DNA from: Alteromonas oceanisediminis
Lineage (GTDB): Bacteria; Pseudomonadota; Gammaproteobacteria; Enterobacterales; Alteromonadaceae
Assembly (NCBI RefSeq): GCF_018474025.1
Contig: NZ_JAHCTA010000001.1
Coordinates: 1 to 64,000, forward strand
Direction of reading: 5' to 3'
Length of the DNA: 64,000 nt
Positions within the stretch are counted from its first letter, which is position 1. The number at the start of each line of letters is the position of its first letter. The notes under the pieces are model-generated. The model saw only the letters and a list, made by a program, of their open reading frames with translations. It searched no databases and was not told where the DNA came from. A program made the position numbers and the translations under genes. This document shows, piece after piece, positions 1 through 6,713 of the stretch.

Positions 1-19
1 TTTCGGCCATTTACTCTCT

Positions 20-50
20 CCAGCTAAGGGTTGATTATATCCTTAACTGG
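20..50. repeat. small inverted repeat (hairpin) at window edge
   Basis: Arms CCAGcTAAGG and CCTTAaCTGG can pair around an 11-nt loop, with one opposed mismatch (C/A). It sits 15 bp past the stop of the minus-strand gene at 65-433. It could be a weak terminator without a T-run or part of an eroded cassette recombination site. No integron core sites are visible beside it, so the role is open. Confidence 0.4.
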
Positions 51-64
51 ACTGGTCAATTCAA

Positions 65-433
65 TTAAACCACCTCATTTTCACTTTGACTCTTTTCAAG
101 TTTATCTATTTTTGAGTTTACCTCATCTAATGAGATTTGAATTTGCCGTAATACAGGGTTTGACCGTGAATGATTTCTTATTTCTTCTTCTCTGAACCCC
201 AGTTTTGAATCCATATAGCCAAGGACTAACGAGCAGAGAACAAACAAGACCAAGATTATTGGTACAGCAATGAATGGTTTTTCTAAAACAAACTGACTTA
301 CTGGATTGTTGTCCAAAGAGTTGATGAAGACAAAAATGATGAGAAGGAATTGAATGTATCCAATGTACATTTTTGAACGGTCTATATAGACCTTCCAACG
401 AATCAGTGTTTGTTTATTAAATCCTTTTTTCAA
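65..433 (-). CDS. small two-helix membrane protein with C-terminal coiled coil (cassette-type gene)
   Basis: A 122-aa protein of no family I recognise. Two hydrophobic segments (about residues 24-40 and 53-74) are followed by a charged tail (about 80-120) whose Q/L/I/K/E spacing suggests a short coiled coil. The topology looks like an inner-membrane anchor with a cytoplasmic helix. The start is TTG, supported by AGGAG six bases upstream; no ATG fits better. It reads in the same direction as the integron cassettes at 2-4 kb and is probably an older cassette, but I cannot see an attC on either side. Function unknown. Confidence 0.7.
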   Translation of the reverse strand: MKKGFNKQTLIRWKVYIDRSKMYIGYIQFLLIIFVFINSLDNNPVSQFVLEKPFIAVPIILVLFVLCSLVLGYMDSKLGFREEEIRNHSRSNPVLRQIQISLDEVNSKIDKLEKSQSENEVV

Positions 434-472
434 AAAGATCTCCTAGAGATATAGACACAATGACTCCCTTAG

Positions 473-602
473 AAATGCTAGCCTCCGCATTTTCGTGGGT
501 TAGTTAACAGCAAAACTACTCACCAGAGCCATAATTAGTTTGTTCAATACTAAATCAATTTGGAGGCTAGCATGAACAAACATAGCATGATTTTTATCGG
601 GT
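473..602 (+). mobile_element. 5' remnant of an IS110/IS1111-type insertion sequence, cut by the IS3 element
   Basis: A 12-bp inverted repeat (473-484 ATGCTAGCCTCC and 562-573) brackets 77 bp of non-coding leader. A GGAGG ribosome site then leads into an ATG at 572 that opens a reading frame beginning MNKHSMIFIG. That start resembles the beginning of IS110-family transposases, which usually continue GLDVHK. The frame is interrupted after about 11 codons by the right end of the IS3 element at 603. The rest of the element is absent. Family assignment rests on this short N-terminus plus the leader architecture, so it is tentative. IS1111 members that target attC sites are known, which would fit this location. 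Confidence 0.5.
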
Positions 603-620
603 TGAATCGCCACCACTAAC

Positions 621-1457
621 CTAGACACTTTCTAGTTGTTGCTGGTATTGGTTCTCGAAGTTTACTGGCGACAGTAAATTATTGGAACCATGTTTTCGTT
701 TTACGTTATAAAACATCTCAATATAATTAAAGATATCAGCCCTTGCTTGCTCCCGAGTTGTGTAAACTCGTTTCTTTATTCGTTCACGCTTTAACAGTTG
801 GAAAAAGCTTTCTGCAACAGCATTGTCGTGGCAATTACCACGCCGACTCATACTGCCTTCTAGTCCGTGTGCAGCTAAAAATGATTGCCATTCATAGCTT
901 GTATATTGGCTACCTTGATCCGAGTGCACCATGACTTTCTCGGTCGGTTTTCTTCGCCAAACAGCCATCAGTAAGGCGTCCAATACAATTCGTTTTGTCA
1001 TCATTGACTGCATTGACCAGCCTATGACTTTTCGCGAGAACAGGTCTAGGACGACGGCTAAATACAGCCACCCCTCATGTGTCTTGATATAGGTGATATC
1101 TGTTACCCACGAGGTATTCGGTGCCTTGGGATTAAATTCTCGCTGCAAACGATGTGGAACAACAACATGTTGATTACCACCTCTATGTCGAGGTTTACGG
1201 TAACCGACTTGTGCTTTAATACCCGCTTGCTTCATCAACTTGTGAACACGATTAATGCCGCACTTTTCACCGGTGTCATGTAAGTCAGAATGGATCTTTC
1301 GGTAACCATAAACGCTACCTGATTCAAGCCAGAATTGCTTAATCAAGCCTGACAGTTGAGTGTCACGGCAAGCGCGTTGTGAGCTTGGTTGCTTTAGCCA
1401 CGCATAAAAACCGCTAGGGTGAACATCAAAGATCCTGTACAACCGCCTAACCGACAT
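621..1457 (-). CDS. IS3-family transposase OrfB (DDE catalytic subunit)
   Basis: A 278-aa rve-type integrase core. An N-terminal HTH_21-like region (SGFYAWLKQ, then VYGYRKIHSDL) is followed by the RNase-H fold. Catalytic residues are visible as D in WVTDITYI, D in HSDQGSQYT and E in NAVAESFF, the D,D(35)E pattern. The frame appears intact to the end. It is normally made as an OrfAB fusion by -1 frameshifting at 1522-1530. The -1 frame stays open from the slip site into this ORF, so a functional fusion transposase is possible. Confidence 0.92.
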   Translation of the reverse strand: MSVRRLYRIFDVHPSGFYAWLKQPSSQRACRDTQLSGLIKQFWLESGSVYGYRKIHSDLHDTGEKCGINRVHKLMKQAGIKAQVGYRKPRHRGGNQHVVVPHRLQREFNPKAPNTSWVTDITYIKTHEGWLYLAVVLDLFSRKVIGWSMQSMMTKRIVLDALLMAVWRRKPTEKVMVHSDQGSQYTSYEWQSFLAAHGLEGSMSRRGNCHDNAVAESFFQLLKRERIKKRVYTTREQARADIFNYIEMFYNVKRKHGSNNLLSPVNFENQYQQQLESV

Positions 1458-1489
1458 TAAGTGCTTGTTATCCTGAATAAAGGTATACC

Positions 1490-1768
1490 TCAGTCGGATT
1501 GGCTTGCGAAGTATACCGCCGCTTTTTTTAAGATGTCTCTCTCTTCAGTAACTCGCTTCAATTCCTTTTCAAGCGCCTTTATCTTCTTGGCTTCATCACG
1601 ACTTGCTTGATGCTCAGCAGCTTTAGGTCCGTACTTCTTCATCCAATTATAAATGCTGTGGCTGGTTACCCCCAATCTCTGGGCAACATCTGCTACTGAA
1701 TGATCTCGCTCCGTAACCTGCTTTACTGCTTCAATCTTAAACTCTTCCGGATAGCGTTGTCCGCTCAT
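1490..1768 (-). CDS. IS3-family transposase OrfA (DNA-binding helix-turn-helix)
   Basis: A 92-aa protein with a HTH_8/HTH_Tnp_1 domain. RYPEEFKIEAVKQV leads into VADVAQRLGVTSHSIYNWMKKYG, then a leucine-zipper-like helix (IKALEKELKRVTEERDILKKA). This is the standard IS3 OrfA layout: a DNA-binding HTH followed by a dimerising coiled coil. It recognises the element's terminal repeats and acts as a regulator when made alone. A run of seven A on the coding strand near its end is the expected slip site into orfB. Confidence 0.93.
   Translation of the reverse strand: MSGQRYPEEFKIEAVKQVTERDHSVADVAQRLGVTSHSIYNWMKKYGPKAAEHQASRDEAKKIKALEKELKRVTEERDILKKAAVYFASQSD
1522..1530 (-). promoter_or_regulatory. 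programmed -1 frameshift site of the IS3 transposase
   Basis: A run of seven A followed by G on the coding (minus) strand lies 11 codons before the orfA stop. Slipping back one base gives an uninterrupted frame through orfB. This matches the A6G-type slippery sites of IS3-family elements. Confidence 0.75.
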
Positions 1769-1784
1769 ATAAATTCACCTTATT

Positions 1785-1940
1785 TTACTTATTTCCTTTG
1801 TCAAAGTTACTAGCCATTTCCGTTTTTTGGCTTATTAACTTTTCTATTGAAATAAGTCTCTCAGGAAAGCGTTCTGAATCTAAACCAGCCTTAGCTTCTA
1901 GAAGCTCTTCCAGTGTGTATTTTTCATAATTTGGTTGCAT
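1785..1940 (-). CDS. short cassette ORF, probably truncated by the IS3 insertion
   Basis: A 51-aa frame beginning MQPNYEKYTLEELLEAK. The charged helical segment YTLEELL-(x)n-DSERFPERL resembles a short N-terminal module that precedes longer domains in some marine gammaproteobacterial proteins, but I cannot name the family. The gene starts 11 bp inside the cassette boundary set by the GTTAAGT core at 1951-1957, the usual cassette layout. Its last ten or so codons (from about 1816 down) appear to be IS3 end sequence, so the native C-terminus is probably lost. No attC is visible at its 3' side. Confidence 0.5.
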   Translation of the reverse strand: MQPNYEKYTLEELLEAKAGLDSERFPERLISIEKLISQKTEMASNFDKGNK

Positions 1941-1950
1941 ACAGGCTGGC

Positions 1951-2061
1951 ACTTAACGCTAAGCTAACGGGCGGTGACGTAGCGGCATAATCGCGTAGCG
2001 CCGCTGCGTTACTGTCCCAGTGTGCCGCGCAGCGGCACACGTGTTTAGCTTTTTGTTAGAT
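1951..2061 (-). repeat. attC recombination site (111 bp) of the HEPN-like cassette
   Basis: On the minus strand the site runs from an R'' core ATCTAAC (2061-2055) to an R' core GTTAAGT (1957-1951). Between them are long imperfect self-complementary arms: a TAGC/GCTA pairing near the cores and the strong GTGTGCCGC/GCGGCACAC stem in the middle. The stop codon of the 2056-2808 gene overlaps the R'' end, typical of integron cassettes. Size is within the usual 57-141 bp range. Confidence 0.88.
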
Positions 2062-2808
2062 GCCCTTACCATAGAGGTTTCCATATGCTCTGTTCCATTT
2101 TTTTATTGTTGGCTTGATGTCTTTGTGCAATGCCTTGCAGTATGAGGCTACTTCTTTATTTCTAAAATGCGATTCATGGACACAACAGTGTTCGATTACT
2201 TGTAGAGCATTACCAAGAGCATTTTTTGCGTTTATGGCCCTAAATGCTGCAAATCTCCATTCTACTTTGTAGCCAAATTCAGGATGTCTTACAACGCCCT
2301 TTTGCGTGCTGTCCGGATGAACGACTCTGTCACGGAAATCATAAATGAGACGTATTGTTTCCTTAAAGTTCTTTGCTTGTTTGTCGTCTAATTTAAATGC
2401 TTGCCTCAGAGTTTCTGCGACACGTTTGTAACGTGCTGTGCCTTTTTTACTAGATTTCCATTGTTCGCGCAGTTGATCCGAATTATCCAAATTCTTTAAC
2501 GTTCCATGAAAGAATGCATCTATCGCAGTACAGGTAGCAGTAATTGATTGCATACCAGCGATAAATTCCTTTTCGAGCAGCATGCTGACCTTGGAACTGG
2601 TTTCGTTTTCTCGAATGCCCAAACGATTCATTCTTAGAGCAGTTTTGAGGTGATTGTACGATATGTCTATCCAATGAGGGCACATATCGAACCCCAGCAA
2701 TAAGGGAACTCCATTCGATTCAAATGTTCCGTCGTTTTTAATCGTGATCGTAGTTGGCCCAACACCTATTCGTAATCCTTTCCCAGAAATAATCCAACCC
2801 TTAGACAA
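2056..2808 (-). CDS. HEPN-like cassette protein (candidate ribonuclease/toxin)
   Basis: A 250-aa protein encoded in an integron cassette. After a short beta-rich N-terminus (about 1-45) the protein is helical. Residues 155-165 read IYDFRDRVVHP, giving R159-x4-H164 with an acidic residue directly after the Arg. That is the arrangement of HEPN domains, several of which are RNA-cleaving toxins or defence effectors. The family call rests on this motif and the helical context, not on a full-domain match, and no antitoxin partner is adjacent. It begins after a good AGGAG-like site and ends inside its attC. Function not proven. Confidence 0.6.
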   Translation of the reverse strand: MSKGWIISGKGLRIGVGPTTITIKNDGTFESNGVPLLLGFDMCPHWIDISYNHLKTALRMNRLGIRENETSSKVSMLLEKEFIAGMQSITATCTAIDAFFHGTLKNLDNSDQLREQWKSSKKGTARYKRVAETLRQAFKLDDKQAKNFKETIRLIYDFRDRVVHPDSTQKGVVRHPEFGYKVEWRFAAFRAINAKNALGNALQVIEHCCVHESHFRNKEVASYCKALHKDIKPTIKKWNRAYGNLYGKGI

Positions 2809-2829
2809 CCTGCGTTCTCCTTTTGGTCA

Positions 2830-2929
2830 TACCAACGCCCCATTAAGAGGCGAATGATAGTTGGCTAAAATAAGCGACGAAGGAGCAAATAGCCAACTGT
2901 TATTTGTCCTTTTGAATGGCCTGTTATGC
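2830..2929 (-). repeat. attC recombination site (100 bp) of the membrane-protein cassette
   Basis: On the minus strand it runs from GCATAAC (2929-2923) to GTTGGTA (2836-2830). Internal complementary arms AGTTGGCTA and TAGCCAACT form a strong central hairpin. The stop codon of the 2924-3463 gene lies in the R'' core. The right-hand core is a little off the GTTRRRY consensus, but the paired arms and position make the call firm. Confidence 0.85.
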
Positions 2930-3463
2930 TACGAATACCGATAAGCCAATTAAGCTAAATAAGAACAAAACACTTAACACTTGAAACCCACGAAATAGCA
3001 TTTTTGTTGAGTGGTGGTATCCTTTACGTGAAAACTTTTCCAAAAAAGATTTAGAAGAATCAAACTCTTTACGGCTCTCAATATGTCTTGGCGCAACAAT
3101 GCCTTCATTTTGCCAATATAAATTTTCGATAGATGAATCAAACTGAGGGATTTTAGTGAAACCTAAAACTTGCTCTAACTTGGCTCTCATAGTGACTGAT
3201 TCTAGGAACCTTTGATATAAGCGAAAAGTACCGTCAGAAGCTATACTTGATGCTAACAAAGATAAAATTGGACCAGCAGTTAAGATAATAAAATGGTACC
3301 AAATAGTTGCCTTCATCACTCCTGCCACGGTTGCAGCCATAAGTACCGATATTATGCTCATGTAGAACTTAACTCGAGTTTGATGTGCCTCTAAAAAATG
3401 TTGTTCCTCCTTCATTATCAACTCATAAACTTTTAAATAACCTTCTTTATCAGAGAGCATCAA
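2924..3463 (-). CDS. cassette-encoded membrane protein, three predicted helices
   Basis: A 179-aa protein I do not recognise. A soluble helical N-terminus (1-30) precedes a hydrophobic hairpin (about 32-51 and 55-74) and a final helix near the C-terminus (about 158-178). The loop between them is polar and probably cytoplasmic. The gene fills the cassette between attC 3482-3589 and attC 2830-2929, with its stop inside the latter and a start about 20 bp after the former, the compact layout of a mobile cassette. Function unknown; small membrane proteins are common in integron arrays. Confidence 0.75.
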   Translation of the reverse strand: MMLSDKEGYLKVYELIMKEEQHFLEAHQTRVKFYMSIISVLMAATVAGVMKATIWYHFIILTAGPILSLLASSIASDGTFRLYQRFLESVTMRAKLEQVLGFTKIPQFDSSIENLYWQNEGIVAPRHIESRKEFDSSKSFLEKFSRKGYHHSTKMLFRGFQVLSVLFLFSLIGLSVFVA

Positions 3464-3481
3464 TCATCCTTTAAAGTAGTA

Positions 3482-3589
3482 GTATAACGCCCCAATAAGG
3501 GGCAGTTACTTGACCGCGAAAATAGCGATAGCGCTGGCGAGTAACTGTCCCAGCGAACGCAGTGAGCGAGCTTGATTGGTTTGTTAGGT
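3482..3589 (-). repeat. attC recombination site (108 bp) of the first cassette
   Basis: On the minus strand it runs from ACCTAAC (3589-3583) to GTTATAC (3488-3482). Between them, GGGGCAGTTACT and AGTAACTGTCCC arms pair around a central TTGACCGCG...GCGAG segment, the typical attC cruciform. The cassette's own 5' end at 4087 reads TTAGGTTTCAC, exactly complementary to the R'' flank GTGAAACCTAAC, as expected if the cassette was once circular. Confidence 0.9.
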
Positions 3590-3590
3590 T

Positions 3591-4061
3591 TCACGCTCTT
3601 AAACACTCCGCCGATGTTCCATTCCTATATTTTAAATGAAAATTTGACTCGTCAATCAATAATAGGTCAGCTGATGATTCAACTTTGTGTTGCATAAACC
3701 CATCGACAAACTCTTCGGTCAAATCTCCCAAACCATTTTCGAGAACTGTTGCCTCGATTTCATACGGTTTGAATGTAACTTCTAATTCATCAATCGAATA
3801 GTGTGAATGAAACTGTACTTGCAATACAGACTTAGTGCCTGGCTTGTTAATTAGATAAGTTGTGATAATTCCGTTTGAGACGACGGTGTCAGAAGACAAT
3901 GAGTATTTGCTAGTATGCGATGCGCTAAAAATAACAGAATCTGAAAGCTGAAACTCTTGATGACATTTCCACTCCCCAGCTAAATACGCCGAGTCAACTC
4001 CGCCTTTTCCAAGAGCTGACAACGTTAATATTAAAGGACAAAACGTCAAAAATACTTTCAA
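3591..4061 (-). CDS. secreted hypothetical protein in the first integron cassette
   Basis: A 156-aa protein with an apparent signal peptide (MKVFLTFCPLILTLSALGKG), so probably periplasmic. The mature part has YLAGEWKCHQEF near its start, reminiscent of lipocalin-like or META-type small beta-barrel proteins, but no family can be assigned. Two cysteines (C53 region and CLRA at the end) could form a disulfide. The ATG is preceded by AAGGATG about 25 bp downstream of the attI-type core. As the first cassette it would be the one most exposed to an integron promoter. Confidence 0.75.
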   Translation of the reverse strand: MKVFLTFCPLILTLSALGKGGVDSAYLAGEWKCHQEFQLSDSVIFSASHTSKYSLSSDTVVSNGIITTYLINKPGTKSVLQVQFHSHYSIDELEVTFKPYEIEATVLENGLGDLTEEFVDGFMQHKVESSADLLLIDESNFHLKYRNGTSAECLRA

Positions 4062-4081
4062 AATACATACATCCTTGTGAA

Positions 4082-4088
4082 ACCTAAC
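4082..4088 (-). other. attI-type core site: boundary of the first cassette
   Basis: The sequence reads GTTAGGT on the minus strand, followed by TTCACAAGG of cassette 1. This matches the GTTRRRY crossover core, and the same 12-bp motif recurs in the cassette's attC at 3583-3594. It marks the attI x attC junction; the platform (attI plus intI) lies at higher coordinates. The full extent of attI cannot be fixed from one sequence. Confidence 0.8.
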
Positions 4089-4094
4089 ATCTTA

Positions 4095-4514
4095 TTATGA
4101 AGAATTCACAGTAACACCGGGCTGGATTCATGCAACAAATCTCCATATTCGTATTTAATATCAGCAGCTTACAATAATTGACTCGTTAAAAAACACTGTT
4201 TTCATGCGTGTTACTGAGAATTCTCAGTAATAACGATCTCTAAATGCAAGCTTTCATATGTAAATCAATGAGTTAGCCTTTTTAGGTGCTTGAATTTGCG
4301 TGTTACTAAGAAGTCTCATAAATTACATTATCAAAGCATACCCCATTTTCAGCAATAATGCGGCCTACAGGCTGATTTTAGCCTAAATTCATTGCGTGTT
4401 ACTGAGACGTCTCAGTAACTACAAACCGTAAACTGTACTAACCCCCTTATACCGCGCTGGTTACACGTCAATTTATCCGATTCTATGATGCGCGTTACTG
4501 AGAATTCTCAGTAA
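4095..4514. repeat. five spaced copies of a 20-bp palindrome upstream of intI
   Basis: Copies lie at 4095-4114 (16 of 20 matching), 4211-4230, 4303-4322 (four changes), 4399-4418 and 4495-4514. The consensus is TTACTGAGAATTCTCAGTAA. Three copies are perfect palindromes; 4398-4419 extends to 22 bp with AC/GT at the centre. Four copies share a TGCGYG lead and most share a TAC tail. Start-to-start spacing is 116, 92, 96 and 96 bp, and the 72-96 bp between copies is unrelated sequence. The last copy ends 29 bp before the intI start codon. They could be operators, a recombinase or replication-protein binding array, or relics of short mobile units. Confidence 0.9.
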
Positions 4515-4543
4515 TTACATATCGTTATTTATTGGAGAAATTA

Positions 4544-5379
4544 ATGGGTCAAAGTCCCTTTTTAGAAAAAATTCGCAATATCATGCGCACCAAGCATTAC
4601 TCTATCCAAACGGAGAAAACCTATCTGTTGTGGATCAAGCGATTTATTATTTTTAACCACAAGCGTCATCCGGAAGAGCTCGGTGAGCAGGAAGTCACAG
4701 ACTTCTTAACCTACCTTGCTGTTAAGCGTCGAGTCACCTCATCGACACAGAACTTAGCACTCTGCGCCATCGTGTTTATGTACAAGCATGTGTTTGAGCG
4801 TGAGCTGACCTTGTTACCCGATACCATTCGTGCCCGTGCGCCTAAGCGTGTGCCTACCGTGCTAGCTCACGAAGAGGCTTTGAGTATTATCAGCCACATG
4901 AACGAAAAGTATCAGCTCGCCTTTTCGTCGCTTTATGGATGTGGTTTACGCAAAGCTGAATGACTTAAACCGCGGGTAAAAGATATCGACTTTGACGGTA
5001 AAGCGTCTTTGTCTTTCGGGGTAAAGGCGGCAAAGACCGCGTGACGATGTTACCGAACAACCTAGTGCAGGCGCTCAAAAAACAAATCGAGTCAGTTAGG
5101 GCTATTCATCAGCGCGATACTGCTGAAGGTGGAGGAGAAACCAGCCTACCGCCGGGCTTAGCCAGAAAGTATCCGTATGCAATAAGAGAGTTTAAGTGGC
5201 AATACTTATTCCCCTCCACAACACGATGCCAGCATCCTGTGGATGGATACTACTGCCGCCGTCATCTGCATTGGACAGCATTGACCAAAGCATTGCGAGC
5301 GGCTGCGAAAAAAGCCGGTGTAACTAAGCATGTGATAGGCCAGCACTCTTCCGGCACACGAAGTCCTTTAGATAGATAA
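4544..5379 (+). pseudogene. intI: integron integrase pseudogene (nonsense, frameshift, active-site deletion)
   Basis: A tyrosine recombinase of the integron class. The N-terminal SAM-like domain (MRTKHYSIQTEKTYLLWIKRF) is clear. The integron-specific insertion is recognisable by EFKWQYLFPS, HPVDGYYCRRHLHW and TKALRAAAKKAG. Three lesions are visible. An in-frame TGA at 4961-4963 falls where LRKAE should continue, a frame change occurs near 5005-5020, and sequence is missing at about 5328-5334. There TKHV joins directly to VIGQH, so the HxxR box and the nucleophile tyrosine region (about 45-50 residues) are gone. ATG at 4544 follows GGAG; an upstream TTG at 4532 is possible. The protein cannot be active. 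Confidence 0.93.
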
Positions 5380-5476
5380 ACTGGCTAAAATGTATCAGGA
5401 GCAAATTGGCGAGGAAATGTTTTTGGAGAGTGGCAGATATAGACTGCTGGATTGACGTGATACGCCTTGGGTAACG

Positions 5477-5502
5477 ACACGCCCGGACCAGTCCGGGCGT
5501 GT
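5477..5502. terminator. strong GC-rich hairpin between convergent intI and natB
   Basis: Twelve-base perfect arms ACACGCCCGGAC and GTCCGGGCGTGT with a 2-nt loop. It lies between two converging genes and can serve both. No long T-run follows, so it may work as a bidirectional barrier rather than a textbook intrinsic terminator. Confidence 0.7.
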
Positions 5503-5517
5503 GTTGTAACGTCTAGC

Positions 5518-6711
5518 TTAACGGAACAGGACTTTTTCGCGGTTAAACCAGAACACGCAAAAGTAAATTAATCCCCCGGCGATAACCGCTGTAGAACCAA
5601 AGATAGCGAAGAGCTGGAAGTAATCCATGGTCCCTTTAATCAACTCTTTCATCGCCAGCGCAACATTGGTTAATGGCACCCACGCCCAGCCGCCTTTTAA
5701 TTCAACGCCCGGCAGCATCGACAAAATAACCGGAACAAGCACTACAAACACCAGTGGCGTCATGTAGCCTTGGGCTTCTTTAAAGCTTCGTGCGTAAATA
5801 GACAAGCTAAGCAATGCAGACGCAAAGATAGCCACCACCGGAATAAGCATCAAAAATACCAGTACGAAATCAATGATGCTGATTGCGGCCATAAAATCGG
5901 CCACTATCTTAATCGCCATCCCCTGACTGAGAACAGTACCCCAGATGGCAATACTCCCCACCGTCACCAATGCCGACATGATACCTGCCAACGCAATGGC
6001 GAAAAATTTGCCGAGTACGATATGGTGCCGTTCAATCGGCGAAATCAACAACGTCTCCAGCGTACCGCGTTCTTTCTCCCCAGCACCTAGATCCGTTGCA
6101 GGGATCATAGCGCCCTGTAAACACAGGATAAACACCAAATAGGGAACCATTCCGCCAATTTTTTCACCCCAGTTCTCACGTTGATCAGCGACATTAACTT
6201 TCTCAAGAACAATGGGATCCAATAAGCCCTGCTGCTGTTGTTCGGTCACGTTAAGTGCTGCAAATGCCGCTCGTTGATTCTTTGACGCAATCGTATCGAG
6301 CACCTCATTGAGTCGCCGCTCAACCATATTGAGTCCGGCGTCATTAAAGTACAGCTTGATCGAAATTTGTCCACTTTGCATCACATCGTTACTGTAATTC
6401 TCAGGAATTTCGATAACAAAGTCGGCATTATCCGCTTTCACCCAATTACGAATATCAACATCGCTGGGTATGTCTAAACGCTCCAACAATGGTTGTTCTT
6501 CAAGCGCAGCAACCAATCCTCTAGCTCGCTCAGCGTGTACTACGGCGAACGTCAGAGGCTTACTTTCAGCTTCTTTGACAGCTTTCGATGCAAAAAAGCC
6601 TACTGCGCCGAAAATGACAGGAAACATGAGTAAGGGTAAGGCAATCATAAAAAACAAGGTCTTACGGTCACGTAACAACTCTTTAATTTCTTTCGTCATA
6701 ACTAACCACAT
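5518..6711 (-). CDS. natB: ABC-2 type permease, NatB-like
   Basis: A 397-aa membrane subunit of an ABC exporter. One N-terminal helix (LFFMIALPLLMFPVIFGAVGF) is followed by a large extracytoplasmic domain (about 45-185). A cluster of five or six helices then makes up the C-terminal half (PYLVFILCLQGAMIPA, FFAIALAGIMSALVTVGSIAIW, LVFLMLIPVVAIFASALLSL and others). The motif GERERGTLETLL-type (here KERGTLETLL) between helices is typical of the NatB/ABC2_membrane_3 group, which exports sodium or small molecules. It follows the ATPase gene by 2 bp and is surely co-transcribed. The substrate is not determinable here. Confidence 0.85.
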   Translation of the reverse strand: MWLVMTKEIKELLRDRKTLFFMIALPLLMFPVIFGAVGFFASKAVKEAESKPLTFAVVHAERARGLVAALEEQPLLERLDIPSDVDIRNWVKADNADFVIEIPENYSNDVMQSGQISIKLYFNDAGLNMVERRLNEVLDTIASKNQRAAFAALNVTEQQQQGLLDPIVLEKVNVADQRENWGEKIGGMVPYLVFILCLQGAMIPATDLGAGEKERGTLETLLISPIERHHIVLGKFFAIALAGIMSALVTVGSIAIWGTVLSQGMAIKIVADFMAAISIIDFVLVFLMLIPVVAIFASALLSLSIYARSFKEAQGYMTPLVFVVLVPVILSMLPGVELKGGWAWVPLTNVALAMKELIKGTMDYFQLFAIFGSTAVIAGGLIYFCVFWFNREKVLFR

Positions 6712-6713
6712 GA

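Larger units (their letters stand above)
603..1816 (-). mobile_element. IS3-family insertion sequence
   Basis: A two-ORF transposase (orfA 1490-1768, orfB 621-1457) with a frameshift signal defines an IS3-family element. The right end, read inward from 603, starts TGAATCGCCACC and continues to a GACA motif. The left end near 1816, read inward on the minus strand, starts TGGCTAGTAAC and shares the CxAxTAACxTxGACA core with it (11 of 15 positions by eye). The two outermost ends do not match well and no target duplication is clear, so the left border is approximate and may be eroded. The element separates an IS110-type remnant from a truncated cassette gene. Confidence 0.75.

Noticed and set aside
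434-472. An attC site before the 65-433 gene
   Set aside because: No GTTRRRY/RYYYAAC core pair with complementary arms could be found there.
4095-4514. The repeat-and-spacer pattern as a CRISPR array
   Set aside because: Repeats are 20-bp perfect palindromes, spacers are 72-96 bp and unequal, and no cas genes are nearby.
4495-4514. The palindrome as a LexA (SOS) box controlling intI
   Set aside because: The half-sites are CTG-N8-CAG, whereas LexA boxes in gammaproteobacteria are CTG-N10-CAG; the AT-alternating centre is also missing.
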